Source of the DNA: Prorocentrum cordatum
Taxonomy: Eukaryota > Sar > Dinophyceae > Prorocentrales > Prorocentraceae
DNA: 64,000 bases
Assembly (NCBI GenBank): GCA_963575745.1
Contig: CAUYUJ010018460.1
Coordinates: 728,942 to 792,941 of the forward strand
Direction of reading: 5' to 3'
Under the pieces are notes generated by a model. It did no database searches. It was not told the DNA's origin and worked only from the letters and a program-made list of their open reading frames with translations. Of the stretch, positions 42,400 through 53,724 are shown one piece after another (within the stretch, counting starts at the first letter, position 1; each line of letters opens with the position of its first letter). The position numbers were made by a program, and so were the translations under genes.

Positions 42400-42945
42400 G
42401 GAGGAGGAAGAGGAGGAGGAGGCGGAGGAAGAGGAGGAGGAGGAGGAAGAGGCGGAGGCGGAGGAGGAGGAGGAGGAGGGGAGGGGGAGGAGGGGGAGGG
42501 GAGGGGAGGTCGAGGATGAGTTCGGAGGAGCCCCCCCCCACGAGGCCGGTGGTGGCCGCCGCCGCACGGGGCAGTTGCTGCCACTGCCTGGCTGGCATCA
42601 CCGCCCTCTGTGCGGGGGCCTGCGGGGCTCTGGGGCGCGCGCCGGGCGCGCCCGCGGCAGCGGCTGAGACCGCGGGCGGAACGAAGGGCCTTTTCCTTCT
42701 CCTCCTCTCCTCCTCCTCCTCCTTCCTCCCGCTCCTCTCCTCCTCCTCCTCCTCCTCCTCCTCCTCCTCCCTCCTCCTCCTCCTCCTCCCTCCTCCTCCT
42801 CCTCCTCCTCCTCCTCCTCCTCCTCCCTCCTCCTCCTCCTCCTCCTCCTCCCCTCCCTCCTCCTCCTCCTCCCCCTCCTCCTCCTCTTCCTCCTCCCCCT
42901 CCTCCTCCTCCTCCTCCTCCTTCTCCTCCTCCTTCTGTTCCTCCT
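42400..42945. repeat. (GGA)n then (TCC)n tracts
   Basis: GGAGGA at 42402-42512 and TCCTCC at 42695-42945 flank a GC-rich middle. The region from 41690 to 43100 has no supported gene. Confidence 0.8.
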
Positions 42946-43289
42946 CCCTCTTCTTCCGCCTCCTCCGCCGTCTCATCCTCCTCCTTCTGGAGAGCAAGCA
43001 GTACCAGCAGCTGAACACGCAGGTCTCCTTTGGGCGCCGATCCTCACCAAAGGCGCCGATCGTCATTTGTAATGTATATTCGTTGCCAGCAGGTCATGAA
43101 TTAATGCGCGCGACAGTGGTATGAAAACCCTCCAGGGTACACAGGAGTTGGTGGCTGCGCATCGGTCATGTACCGCAGTAGCGTCCAGGTGGAGTTCAGG
43201 GAGTCGAGGTCATCAAATATCTCTCCCACTTGGGCAGCGAATCCATCAATCTGACGGACCAGAGCTTCGAGATCAGTTTGGGGACCAGA

Positions 43290-43900
43290 GCTTCGAGATC
43301 AGTTTGGGGAATGAGTTCGCCGACACTTTCGCCAAACGAGGCGAAGAAGAAGGCATGGCAGATCTACGCGACGAGGTCAGGAAACTGATGGAGACGGAGA
43401 CCCTGCAAATGCGGGCCCAGCGGAGATGAGCGGCCATCATACATCACATCTGCGAGGACGTAGACCACACAAAGCATGATAGGAAGATGCCTGCACCGAG
43501 GACTGTGGCCAAAGAGAGACGACAACAACTGGAGCATAATCCGGTCATGAGGGGAAGGCGTAGGCAAGGGGTTTGCCAAGAGTGTTGGAGGTCACCAAGA
43601 AAGTACAGCGTGGTGGACTGGATGAAAGGCAATGTTTTCGCTGGGCGGCAGTACGAGACATATCGAGCAGACCATGGATATGCGGTGCACCTACCTAACA
43701 ATGAGATGATCCAGATAAGGAGCAAGATGATCCACACCAGCCAGAGTAGATCGGTGGCCCATGGCCATTCGTGGTGCTGGGGTTGTGCGCTGGTTGGATC
43801 TCATAATGACGACGGTCACGGGCGTATGACTCGATTGGCGAAAGTGCCGAGAGGAGGTCATTGCGAATGGCCAGAGGGTATTACGACGCCTGCGAGCAGG
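43290..43900 (+). pseudogene. Decayed retrotransposon RNase H-type C-terminal fragment
   Basis: In one frame the sequence reads FEISLGNEFADTFAKRGEEE, which matches the GNE-x-AD-x-x-AK end of RNase H domains found in dinoflagellate LINE polyproteins. After one in-frame TGA (43427-43429) the same frame continues with a Cys/His-containing stretch (VCQECWRS, HSWCWGC). A tandem repeat of ACCAGAGCTTCGAGATCAG lies just before the motif. The frame break and lack of reverse transcriptase upstream mark it as a relic. The assignment rests on the short motif and general layout. Confidence 0.5.
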
Positions 43901-44649
43901 GTCGCCGCCGAAAGCTGGACAGAGCTAGCCCGACGGCAAGGTGCCGCCACACAGCAGCAAGCTGTTTCGTCCTGCAGCTTAACGACCGCGCCGCGGTTGA
44001 GATCGCAGTCGGGGCTTCGGCCCCGCACATCTACTCTTCCCTGGCAGTGGCAGGGAGGTGGAGGCCCGCCATGTCTCCAGGGTGGGCTCGCGACCCCACG
44101 GTCCCGCGCAGCGCGCGCGGGCGCGGAGGCGCTGCGGCCGAGGCGACCGCGCCGCCTTTCTTTCTCCGGTCCTCGGTTGACAAGTCGGTTGATGAGTTGG
44201 CGAGTTGATCTGGAACATACGCATGCATATCACGCTGGGTTCTCGCGATGTTCGCGTGCGTCGTTCGCGGTTTCCGGTGTGCTGTATCTGACACTAGGTT
44301 GGTTCATTGGCACCCCGCGTATTGTTTTGGCCACCGCTGTGCCGAAACAGGACAGAGAATGCGCTGACGCGTTTTGAAGACAACCCACGACGTTACGTTG
44401 CCCTTCGTCCTTATGTCGACTCCGTCGCTGCGTGTGGGCCGCACAGCGCGCACTTGCTTCGTTCGTCGCAGACTGCGGGCTTCGCAGGGCGCCAGCCCCA
44501 CAAGGCGCCAGCCTCATCACTGGGTTCTTCAGGAGGAGCTGCCAGGTTCGGGTCGATCCTGAGATCCAGGTCGCGTTGCATTTTCGCGGCCGAGGCCTCG
44601 CCGCGTGCGGATGTGCCACGGTGCCCCTTCTTCGGCGCCCTTCCGGAAG

Positions 44650-44820
44650 CACGGCGCAGTGGAAACCCATGCCGAGAAACGCCCTGCTTGCCTCCAGGGC
44701 GCCCCAGGTTTCTTGGGTTTCGGTGGTTTTGCGATGGAAAGCGCGACGTTCCCACGCCAAAGATCACCGGGCGCCCTGGGGTCTCAGGTCTAGGTTGCAC
44801 AAGTTTTCTGGTGGCCGGTT
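44650..44820. repeat. Dispersed repeat shared with 2655-2775
   Basis: Shared phrases include CCCATGCC, CTGCTTGCCTCCAGGG, TTCTTGGGTT and CCTGGGGTCTC. The surrounding 44000-44980 shows no supported gene. Confidence 0.55.
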
Positions 44821-44989
44821 CCCTGCGGCAGTTGCGCACCTGCGCCGGTGTCGGCCATGCTCGCCGTCGACCCAGGACAGCTGCGTAGATGCCCGTGGCC
44901 GAGCAGGGAGGGCGCGCGCGCCCCTTCTGTGTCCGCGGCGAGCCTCCTCGCCTCGCCCAGATCATGCGTTACCGAAAAATTTGGGGAAC

Positions 44990-45345
44990 GAGCGGGAACG
45001 ACCGAGACCGACCGTTACCGACGAAATTTCGGGCTCGGTCGGTCGCGGTCGGTCGCGGCCGATGTGCCTGTTTCGGGCTCGGTCGGTAACGGGTTTCCTG
45101 ACGAATTCGGCGTGTTGAGACTGACAAACGCACCCTCCGCTACCGTCCGTTACCGATCCTTGCCGACCGCTACATTCGCTTTGAACTCACGTATGACGGT
45201 GCGTACATATCTAGATGCGTTCGTATATTCACACGCTTACTGTACCTTACCATCGACTTACTGCGGCTATTACCTGTACCTTACCATCGACTTACTTACC
45301 TTACCATCGACTTTACCATCGACTTACTTACCTTCATACGTTCAA
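44990..45345. repeat. GGTCGGT/ACCGACC and TTACCATCGACT repeats
   Basis: 45000-45090 has CGACCGAGACCGACCG and its complement GGTCGGTCGCGGTCGG. 45235-45340 has CTTACCATCGACTTAC in four imperfect units. Confidence 0.65.
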
Positions 45346-46823
45346 GTTGGCCATTACCTTCGACTGTACTGCGGAGAAGGGCGGGGGAGGGACGTGGAAG
45401 AGGAAGGAAGGGAAAAGGGGGAGGTGGCAGGAATGAGGGAGGGCGCAGGGGCGGAGAAGGAAGGAGATGCAGAGTGAAGAGGAAGGAGGTTGGGGAGGAG
45501 GTTGAGGAGGTAGACGGAGGGAGGAGGACCGCGCCGTTCGGGCCGCCTTTTCGCGCGCGGGGCCCGATCTGCAGCCTCCTCGGGGCCCTCCAGCCGCAGC
45601 AGCCCGCGGGAGAAGGAGGGGAACGAGAGTGGACGGCGGGGTGACAGGGGTGGAGGGGATCGAGGGGGAGGCCAAGGGGATGGAGGGGATCAAGGGGGAG
45701 GAGATGGCACGGGGGATGGACACATTGGGACGCCTGTATAGGGGACGAAGGGGGGAGAGGATTCGCAGGGAGAGGACGACGACGAGGATGATAATTACGA
45801 AGAAAGGGAGATATCGCGAGGTGGAGGAGGGAGCAGAATGGCGAAATTCCTGTCTCTTCTTTTTCCTCCCCCCCTTCCTTCCCCCCCTCCTCCTCCGTCT
45901 CCCCCACCTTCCTCCTCCCCCCCTTTCTCCTCCGCCTCCTGCCCCCGCCCCCCTCCTTCCCGCCCCCCCCCCTCGAACAAATAGCCCCCGTCGTTCCCCC
46001 GTGGGACAGGTGGTTGCAGAGCGGGGGGAGACTGCGCAGCGGGGGGGCCTGGCGCCTGGCGCGCCTAGTCTAGGCAGCACCTCGTGAACTCCAAATCCGA
46101 CGCCCACGCGTGGGCAGGCGCATGACAACGAGGGATAAAACAAACCCTACTCTGGGTTACAAGTGCGCGGCCTGTAAACCTCCTGGGAACCCCCAAAGCC
46201 TAGAGCCGCCAGGACGCGGCGCATCACGCAGGGTTTACCTTGTCAGCCCGCAGGAGTTTCAGCGCACAGCGCCTCGTAAACCAGGGTAGGGGCGTTTTTT
46301 ATGCCCTTGATGAAAGACACCGCCCAAAAGGACAAGAAGGATGAGGGGGGCAGGAGAAAGAGGAGGAGGAGGAGGAGGGGGAGGAGGAGGAGGAGGAGGA
46401 GGAGGAGGGGTGGGGAGGAGGGACATAGGGCACAGGCTGGGGAGGGAGAAGAGGTGAGGGAGGGAAGGAGTGATCGGGATGATAGGTACAAGCGGCGACG
46501 ATGAAGACAACCGACGTCGCGGGGGTCGAGGGGCGAAACGGGCGGAACATAGGAAAGAGAGAAGAAATAAGTCGGGGCCGTCCCCTTCCCACTCTGCATC
46601 CTTCCCCGTCGTCCTCTCCCATTCTTCCCTTCTCTTCGCCCCCACTGCTCTTCTGCCTCCCCTCCGCCCTCTGCGCCCTTCCTCGCCCTCCGTCTCCTCG
46701 CCCTCGTCATCGTCCTCGTCCTTCTCCTCGTCCACCTCCTCCATCCCTCCTCCTCCTCCTCCCACTCCCCCTCCTCCTCCTCCTCCCCCTCCTCCTCCTC
46801 CTCCTCCTCCTCCTCCAAGGTAC
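45346..46823. other. No gene recognised; purine/pyrimidine tracts
   Basis: GGGGGAGG- and TCCTCC-rich sequence including (GGA)n at 46355-46415 and (TCC)n at 46735-46815. Part may be the 3' intron of the minus-strand gene whose exon ends at 46824. Confidence 0.45.
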
Positions 46824-49334
46824 GGGTGCTTCATGGACGAAGTCCGCTATATGCCTCCCGCACCGAATCCTATCGGCAATTTTGCTACTGACCTGGTTGA
46901 TGGGAGTCCCTATGGCGCAACCACTCCCAACCCGCGTAATGAAACGCTGAAAGTCCTCGGGTTGGTAGCACCACGTGAATCTAGGATTCAGTGGCGTTTG
47001 CCTCACTAAGTGGAACAGAAAGTGGTGTTTGTGCACCACCGAGTACTTCAACTTCGGCCTGGGGACGGCATTGAACGCCTGGTCCGACAAGTACTGATAG
47101 CACGTGAGGAAGTCGTCACCAGCTTTAATCAGCCTATGACACTCTGGACCAGTGAGAAACATGCCACCACTATCTATCACCTCATACGCCTTTTGCAACG
47201 ACTTCCACATCAACACGCGAATCTTTGAGCGGTCCGACCCGTCGCAATAATCTTGCGCCAGCCGCAGACACACGTTCACCAGGCCACGGACCTGGGCGGC
47301 CTCAGTGGCTTTTGACAAAACAGGAAAGTCCTTATGAGGCGAGTTCGTGTCAGATACAAAGAGGCCGAGCTTGAAGGAATTCATGCGATGCTCGGTGCCT
47401 TCTTCCACGTAAAGGGCCTGGATGCGGCGCCATAGGCGCTCGATCCTGCCAGCTCGAGGCCCGTGTTCTGACTCGAACACTATATCATACCACAAGTTGG
47501 CAACGCTGTGGGCTGTCGTTCCGAGGCCCATTGCATGCATGACGTCTAGAGCGAGGGTCGCGAGGGACGTGCCCCAGATGTCGAAAAATGGGTGATCTAC
47601 TGGGTAAGGCCGAACGTGGTGCCTCCAATGATCTGGAGAATCACCGTTGAAGTTGTTGTACGGGTTTGTGGTCTTGTTACACGGGCGCAACCAGCAGAAC
47701 CCATCACACCCCGAAGCTGGCATACCTAAATATGAGGAATAAAATTCCAGGTCCCCAAGTACTGCGAATACAAATGCCCTGTATTTAGTGTCATCATCTG
47801 TCAACCACTGCCCTGCCAACCTCTGCCTACTTGGGTCCAGGCGGCCGCCCTTCCAATCCGACCCCCTCAACCAACCGAGGGACCGCGGCAGGGTCGGACA
47901 CGACATCGACGAACGAACTCCCCCTCGTTCCCCGCCTACCTTCCCGCCCACGCCACCACCCTGCCTCCGTCCACTGCCGAGCTTGTTCTACCAGCTGCAC
48001 GGATGCGCAGACTGCGCGCTGGCGCTGGCCGCGCTGCCGCGCGAGGCGATGCTAGTCGGGGCCGCAGGCGCCACGGATGCAAGAGGAAGCTGGGAGATGA
48101 GATGAGAGGCTGACCCCACAGACTAAAACCTCTTCCCCCACCTCCTTCTCCTTCCCACTCCTCCCCTCCCCCCCCCCGTCTCGTCCCCCGCCCCCCTCTT
48201 CCGCCCTACCCCATTTCATCCCCATCCCCTCACCCGCCCCCCTCCTCTTCGTCGTCGTCCTCCTCCTCCTCCTCCTCCCCCTCCTCCTCACCCTCCTCAT
48301 CCTCCTCCTCCTCCTCCTATGTCTCCTCATATTGTGACCCTGGTGTGTATGTGACTGGCGTAGCCTTGGCATCGGTTGAGGGATGCTTACCTGTGGCAGG
48401 TGCATTGAATGACCATTTGAGAACTTGCCAAACCTCGACAAACGTGTCCTTACCCTCGTGCTTTGCACGCTTGGCAAGCGTGCTGAGGGGCCAAGACGCT
48501 AAGTTCATGGTGAGGCTTTTGGTGGATCCAGTGGCGAGTAACCCCGTCATCGATAGACTTACCAAAGAATCTCGTGAGAAATTCGGCACCATCACCGTGT
48601 ATTCTCAAAGGAAGGCACGTTGTAGCTCGGTCCCTGAGCCGCCACACGGGGTGGCCTTGCAATCGCGGGTCGTCCCTGGGATGTTTATATACGTTTGGGC
48701 CATGGCCCAGCGTGCTTGCACATGCCGAACGTGCGTGCTGCTTGCTCCCTCTACCGTGCCACGAGTGCACACCTCTCTGCATGCATTTACCTACACCAGG
48801 AGTAAACATATTTTTTTTTTAAAAAAAAAATGGTGTCCTGGATGCTTGGCCCCAGAAATTCCCGAGGCCCTCGGTGCCGTACAAGTCGTGGAATTCCGCG
48901 GGGTAATGGTGGTACATTGCGGAGAACCACTCGTGGGGCAGTAGGATCGAGGCCGTGGCTTCCGTGGCGGCCGTTGTCTCGGGGTCGAGGCATGGGATCG
49001 TGATGTCGAGGGGGTCGGGCAGCATGCTCTTCCCCAGCATCCTGGTCAATTGACCGTGGATGTTCCCAGGGTAATGGCCCCAGGAGCCGAGGGACGCCAA
49101 CCTTTGAACCTCTGGATGGTGGAGGCCGTCTCTGAACGCTGCCATCGCCGTTTGTTGAACTTCGGTTGCCGCTTTCAACCCCCATGTCCACGCGTTCAGT
49201 AATAGCGTGCCTAAGTTGGAAAATTCAGGCTGTGGGTCTGCGGGCGCGACGGGTGGAACGTCGGGGCCGCCGTCGCCATCGCTCGAGGGCGGGGGGCCTT
49301 CCAGGCGACGTGCCTTGCGGCGCTTTGGCGCCAT
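46824..49334 (-). CDS. TNP2-like transposase-family gene, three exons seen, one frame break
   Basis: Exon 1 (about 48836-49334) starts at an ATG preceded by CCCAG and encodes MAPKRRKARRLEG...HEWFSAMYHHYPAEFHDLYG. Exon 2 (48391-48675, acceptor CATCCCAG, donor CACAG|GTAAG) has DPRLQGHP and LRIHGDGAEF. Shortly after HGDGA, near 48560-48577, the reading must shift frame to continue with GLLATGSTKSLTMNL and FVEVWQVLKWSFNA. Exon 3 (46824 to about 47876, donor at GTACCT) has LAGQWLTDDDTKYRAFVFAV, CDGFCWLRPC, LALDVMHAMGLGTTAHSVAN and a C-terminal domain. HGDG, CxxC/C and D-x-MH-x3-LG in this order resemble TNP2-like (CACTA) transposase-derived proteins; from memory the family is very abundant in dinoflagellates. 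Further 3' exons were not found. Confidence 0.65.
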
Positions 49335-50059
49335 CTGGGCCGATGGTTAACGAGCCTCGAATCCCTCGAGCCGACGCCTTCGGGCTTCATCTAGATTGCA
49401 CGACAAAGCGGGCGACAGGGATTGGCAGTGCGAGAAGGGGAGAGAACAGGCGGGCGCTCTTAAACGAGCTCGCGGCCAACGGTCGTCGTTGCCAGGCGCC
49501 GCGGGCGTGCCGCGCGACCGACGCCGCGCTCGCAAGGGGTGGGCGCCGAGGGTAGCAGGCCAGGCCCGACCACGTCGGACTGCGTCTCATCTAAGGGGGG
49601 GCATCGGCCCTCAGACGCGACTCGCTATTATCTTCACGCCGTTGCGAGGCCGTTATTTGAAACGCTAACGAAACCAGGAGATGCCAGGAGCGGGTACCAT
49701 CGCGCCTCAGGCCGCGACGCGCAAGGCGCGATTACCTTCGCGCCCCAGGACGGAAGGCCACCCGCCTTTCGATACATAGGGGGGGCGGGGGGCAACGTGC
49801 ACGAAGAAACCAACGACCGAACCACGTCTCAAACATTTGGGGTCCGCGGCCTGCGCTGCTACCTCTGGGCGCGCTCCACCACCCTAAAAAGAATGTGCCT
49901 GCGGGGTGTGCAATGCCGCCTCTCGAGGCACATCGTCGAGTTCGTTTCTTGTCTTAGAGCCCACATGGGCCTTGTGCAACATGTGGCATCGCCTGCTGAG
50001 AAGGCTCGGGACCCTGCGACAAAAAAATGCACACCCCTGGCAGGCGAGGCTGCGGCAGC
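49335..50059. other. Intergenic region between minus-strand genes
   Basis: GC-rich sequence without recognisable coding or repeat structure. It should hold the 5' region of the 46824-49334 gene and the 3' end of the 50060-55455 gene. Confidence 0.45.
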
Positions 50060-53000
50060 CTAGTTGACCACCTTGAGCGCGCTGGCCGCCGAGAAGATCG
50101 TCTTCGCGTCGGCGACCACCTTCTTGATATCCTTGAGCTCGGGGGAGTCGTCCGTCAGCAGCGTCGCGACGGCGTTCCCGAGCTTCTGAATGTTGTCCAG
50201 CACCTTCTAGGAACAAGCTACAGCACGACTGTTCAAAACCAAAAAAACGCCCTCTATCCTCATTCAACACTCCCCGCCTACCTTCCTCCACCTTCAACTC
50301 TTTACCCTACCTGCTCCATGTCAGACTGACGTCAGCCTGCTGTCAGGCTGACGTCAGCATGACGGCACGCTTACGTCAGGCTGACGCCAGCCTGTTGTCA
50401 GGCTGACGTCAGGATGACGTCAGCCTGCTGTCAGACTGACGTCAGGCTGACGTCAGCACGATGTCAGGATTACGTCAGGCTGACGTCAGCCTGCTGTCAG
50501 GCAGACGTCAGTCTGCTGTCAGGCTGACGCCGGCCATTTGTCAGTCAGTCTGACCGATGCCTTGAAGGGGGGCGGACGGTTCCAGGGGGGCACCCAAGGT
50601 ACCTCCAAAAGGACGATGGGAGGAGGAGAAGGAGGAGAAGGGGGAGAAGGGCGAGGCGGATGATGAGGCCAGGCTAGGAGGGAGAGGGAAGGAAGAGGAC
50701 GTTGACGAAGGGCTATGGAAGAACGGCTCTGGAAGGTGGATGGGTAAATTGTGAAAGCCTGACCTTCCTCGCCGCCTCGACGTCTTTGTCGCCGTGCTCC
50801 GACGGCGTCCTCTTCGCGATGCGAATGACGGGGACGAACGCGGTGCTGCTGTCCTCTCGGGATGTGAGCCCCCCTCCTCTCCTCCCCCTCCTCCCTCCTG
50901 CCTCCCCCCTCCTCCCTCCTCCCTCTTCTCGCTCCTCCTCTCCTCACTCCTCCCTCCTCCCTCCTCCTCTCCTCCCTCCTCCCTCCTCCATCCTCCCTCC
51001 TCCCTCCTCCCTCTCATCGCTCCTCCTCTCCTCCCTCCCCCCTCCTCCCCCTCCTCGCTCCTCCTCTCCTCCCTCCTCCTCCCCCTCACCCCTCCTCTCT
51101 CCTCACTCCCCCTCCTCCTTCCTCCCAAAGATACTGAGACCCACAGACAGCATGGGCAAATGACGGCACCGTTTCCACGCCCGCATGCGCAATCCGGATT
51201 CGATTCCCCGTTCGCCATCGCGTGGGAGGTGGCCCGAAGAGAGGGGGGGCGGAGGAGAAGGACGAAGAGGAGGAGGAGAGGAGGCACTGGAGGCGAAGGG
51301 CGAGGAAGGGGAGGTGGAAGGGGGAGAGGGGAAAGAGAACGAGGCGGGCGATGAATAAGAATGAGGTTTCGTGGAGGCCAAGTATCCTTGACGCTGCTGC
51401 TCACCTTCTGGAGCGCCTCCACCCCCTTCGCCGCGACAGTGATCGCGGAGGCGCTGATGCCAGCGACCGCCTCGCACGCTTTCTTGATGCAGTTCACCTC
51501 CTTCTTGCTCTGCTTGGCGACCTGTGGCTTGCGCTGCGTTTCAATTCAACCGATTTCCAGGTTTCAGGGGCCTCAGAGATCCACCCATGGACCACATTCC
51601 AAGATTAATGTCTAAGGGGTTCAGAATAGACCACGTCCCAGGACACGGGCCAGGAACATCACATGGACCAAACTCCCCAAACATTGCTTGCACCCGAAAC
51701 ACTTCGAGCCCAACGAGGGACCCGCCGCGAGGCGTTGATGTCTTTGCACAAGTTCACTGTTTAGGATCCCCCACGTCAACTTATGCCGACTGCTCCCCAT
51801 CATCATAGGCAGGGATGGAGCTGACGAAGAAGAAGGATTTCCGATGGGGGGGATGGGGAGAGGCAACGTTGAGGGCGTTGAGGAGGGCGAGGGCCGACGA
51901 GGGGCAGGAGCTGAATGAAACTACAGCGAGCAGGGAACATATATTTGGCAGGAAGCACCGTGCCCTTCTTGTTGCGGGGCGCTGGCACGGCAGCGTCTTC
52001 AATGGCGGCGGCTCCAGGGAGATCCAGGCCCATGTGAACCATGTTGCCTGCTGAGAATCACAGGCAAGCTTGCTTACAGTTTCTCAGGGGGTTCTAAAAC
52101 ACGATAGCCGACCTTAAGCCGCAAAGGCATGGTATTTTCAGTCTAGCAGTGGTCGTTAGGTAGTTCGATCAGAACCCACCAGCCCTTCCGATAAACTAAC
52201 CTTAGCTAGCCCCACCCCCAGTGCATTCTTCGAGGGAGTAAAAACAGCACCAGCGATTTTGCATTCACAGAGTTTCCTTTCAGTATCTAAAGAGCCCTGC
52301 AGCGTTTCTTCACTACAATACCCAGCCCCCCGAAAGATCCCTTGTCACCCCGATGCCGTGGGCAGCCAAGTCGTGCGTGAGGCGCATCCCGCTCATGCCT
52401 GACCCCATGTCGTCCCAATCGCTTTGGGACAAGGCCTTTCTCCCAGAACCCGATTGCTCCTTAGAGCGCCTGAACCTCTTGGTCTTCTTGTCCTCCACGA
52501 CCTTGTACTGGGGGCGGCGCGGGTTGCTCGGGTTCGGCCTGACCTGGGGCACCCGATGCGGGGCAGGAGGAGGGGAAGGAGAGGGGCAGGAGGATGAGGA
52601 GGAGGATGAGGAGGAGGTAGCGGGAAAACAAATGAGGAGGGGGAGGGGGATGATACGGTTGAGGACCGAGGAGGGCGAGTCTGAATAGGTTGCAGTTTGA
52701 ACAATGGATCAAGAACTGCACGAATATAAGTATAAGGGCACGGCTGAAATTCAGGCGCACGCCATAATTCGAAGAGGAATGAGGCTGCCAATAAGAAACG
52801 GGCGCATGGCTCTCACGCGGTCGAAGGGGCGGACCAGGGCCAGGGCCGCGCGGGCAGGGCGAGGTTCAAAGTACGAGACAGGGCCAGGGCCACCAAAGCG
52901 ATTTTTGGGGTTGCGTTTGTGAGAGAGGAAAAGGAAAAGATATGATTGTAAGAACCTCGATCTTCTGCTCGGAAATCATCTCCTCCGCCTCGCTCTCGTC

Positions 53001-53690
53001 GAACATGTCGAGGAGCTGCTTCCGTGAAATCCAGCGCTCCTCCCGCGACACGTCCTCTTGGAAAGACAACTTCTGCGTCACGCTCATAAAGAGCTCTCCG
53101 AGGGACGGGTCGACCAAGTAGCCCATCAACATTTTGGCTTTCGTGGCCTGTTTGCCGCCGCCCTTGGGCACATCCTCAGCCTGGTGCTCCCAGAGCGGAG
53201 CCAGCGGACAGAACGTCAATCGATCGAATGGAATTGAATACGTTTGGCCATCGCACTTATCATCAATTCTGGACGCTTCGCGTATCCCCACCAGTCCATC
53301 CATAATGGATTGCAACTTTTCTCGAGGCCTCTTTGGGGGCTATATTGAGCCATGATCGGCTAATGACTGTCGGAGGCTATCTGGAGCCATGCTCGGTTAC
53401 CTTGGGCCATCTTGAGGCTGTCTTGAGGCCTCTTGGAGGTCTGTCGGAGGCTATCTTGAGCCAGGCTTGGCTACCTTAGGCAATCTTGAAGTTACCTTGA
53501 GGCCTCTTGGAGGTCTGTCGGAGGCTATCTTGAGCCATGCGTGGCTACATTCGGTAATTTTGAAAACCATATTTGCCTATCTAGGGCCCTCTTGGAACCA
53601 TATTGGGAGGCCTCTTGAGGTCATCGTGGGCCCCATGGCTCAAAAAAAGATGCCCCTCAATTAGCATCGCCCCCTCGGAGGCTCTCGAAC

Positions 53691-53724
<34 letters not shown>

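Noticed and set aside
53455-53560. CTTGAGCC..TGGCTAC phrases resembling the complement of the dinoflagellate spliced-leader exon
   Set aside because: The match is split by several differing bases and the phrase is part of the degenerate repeat L unit (GGAGGCTATCTTGAGCCATG). No full spliced-leader exon with a downstream donor is present.
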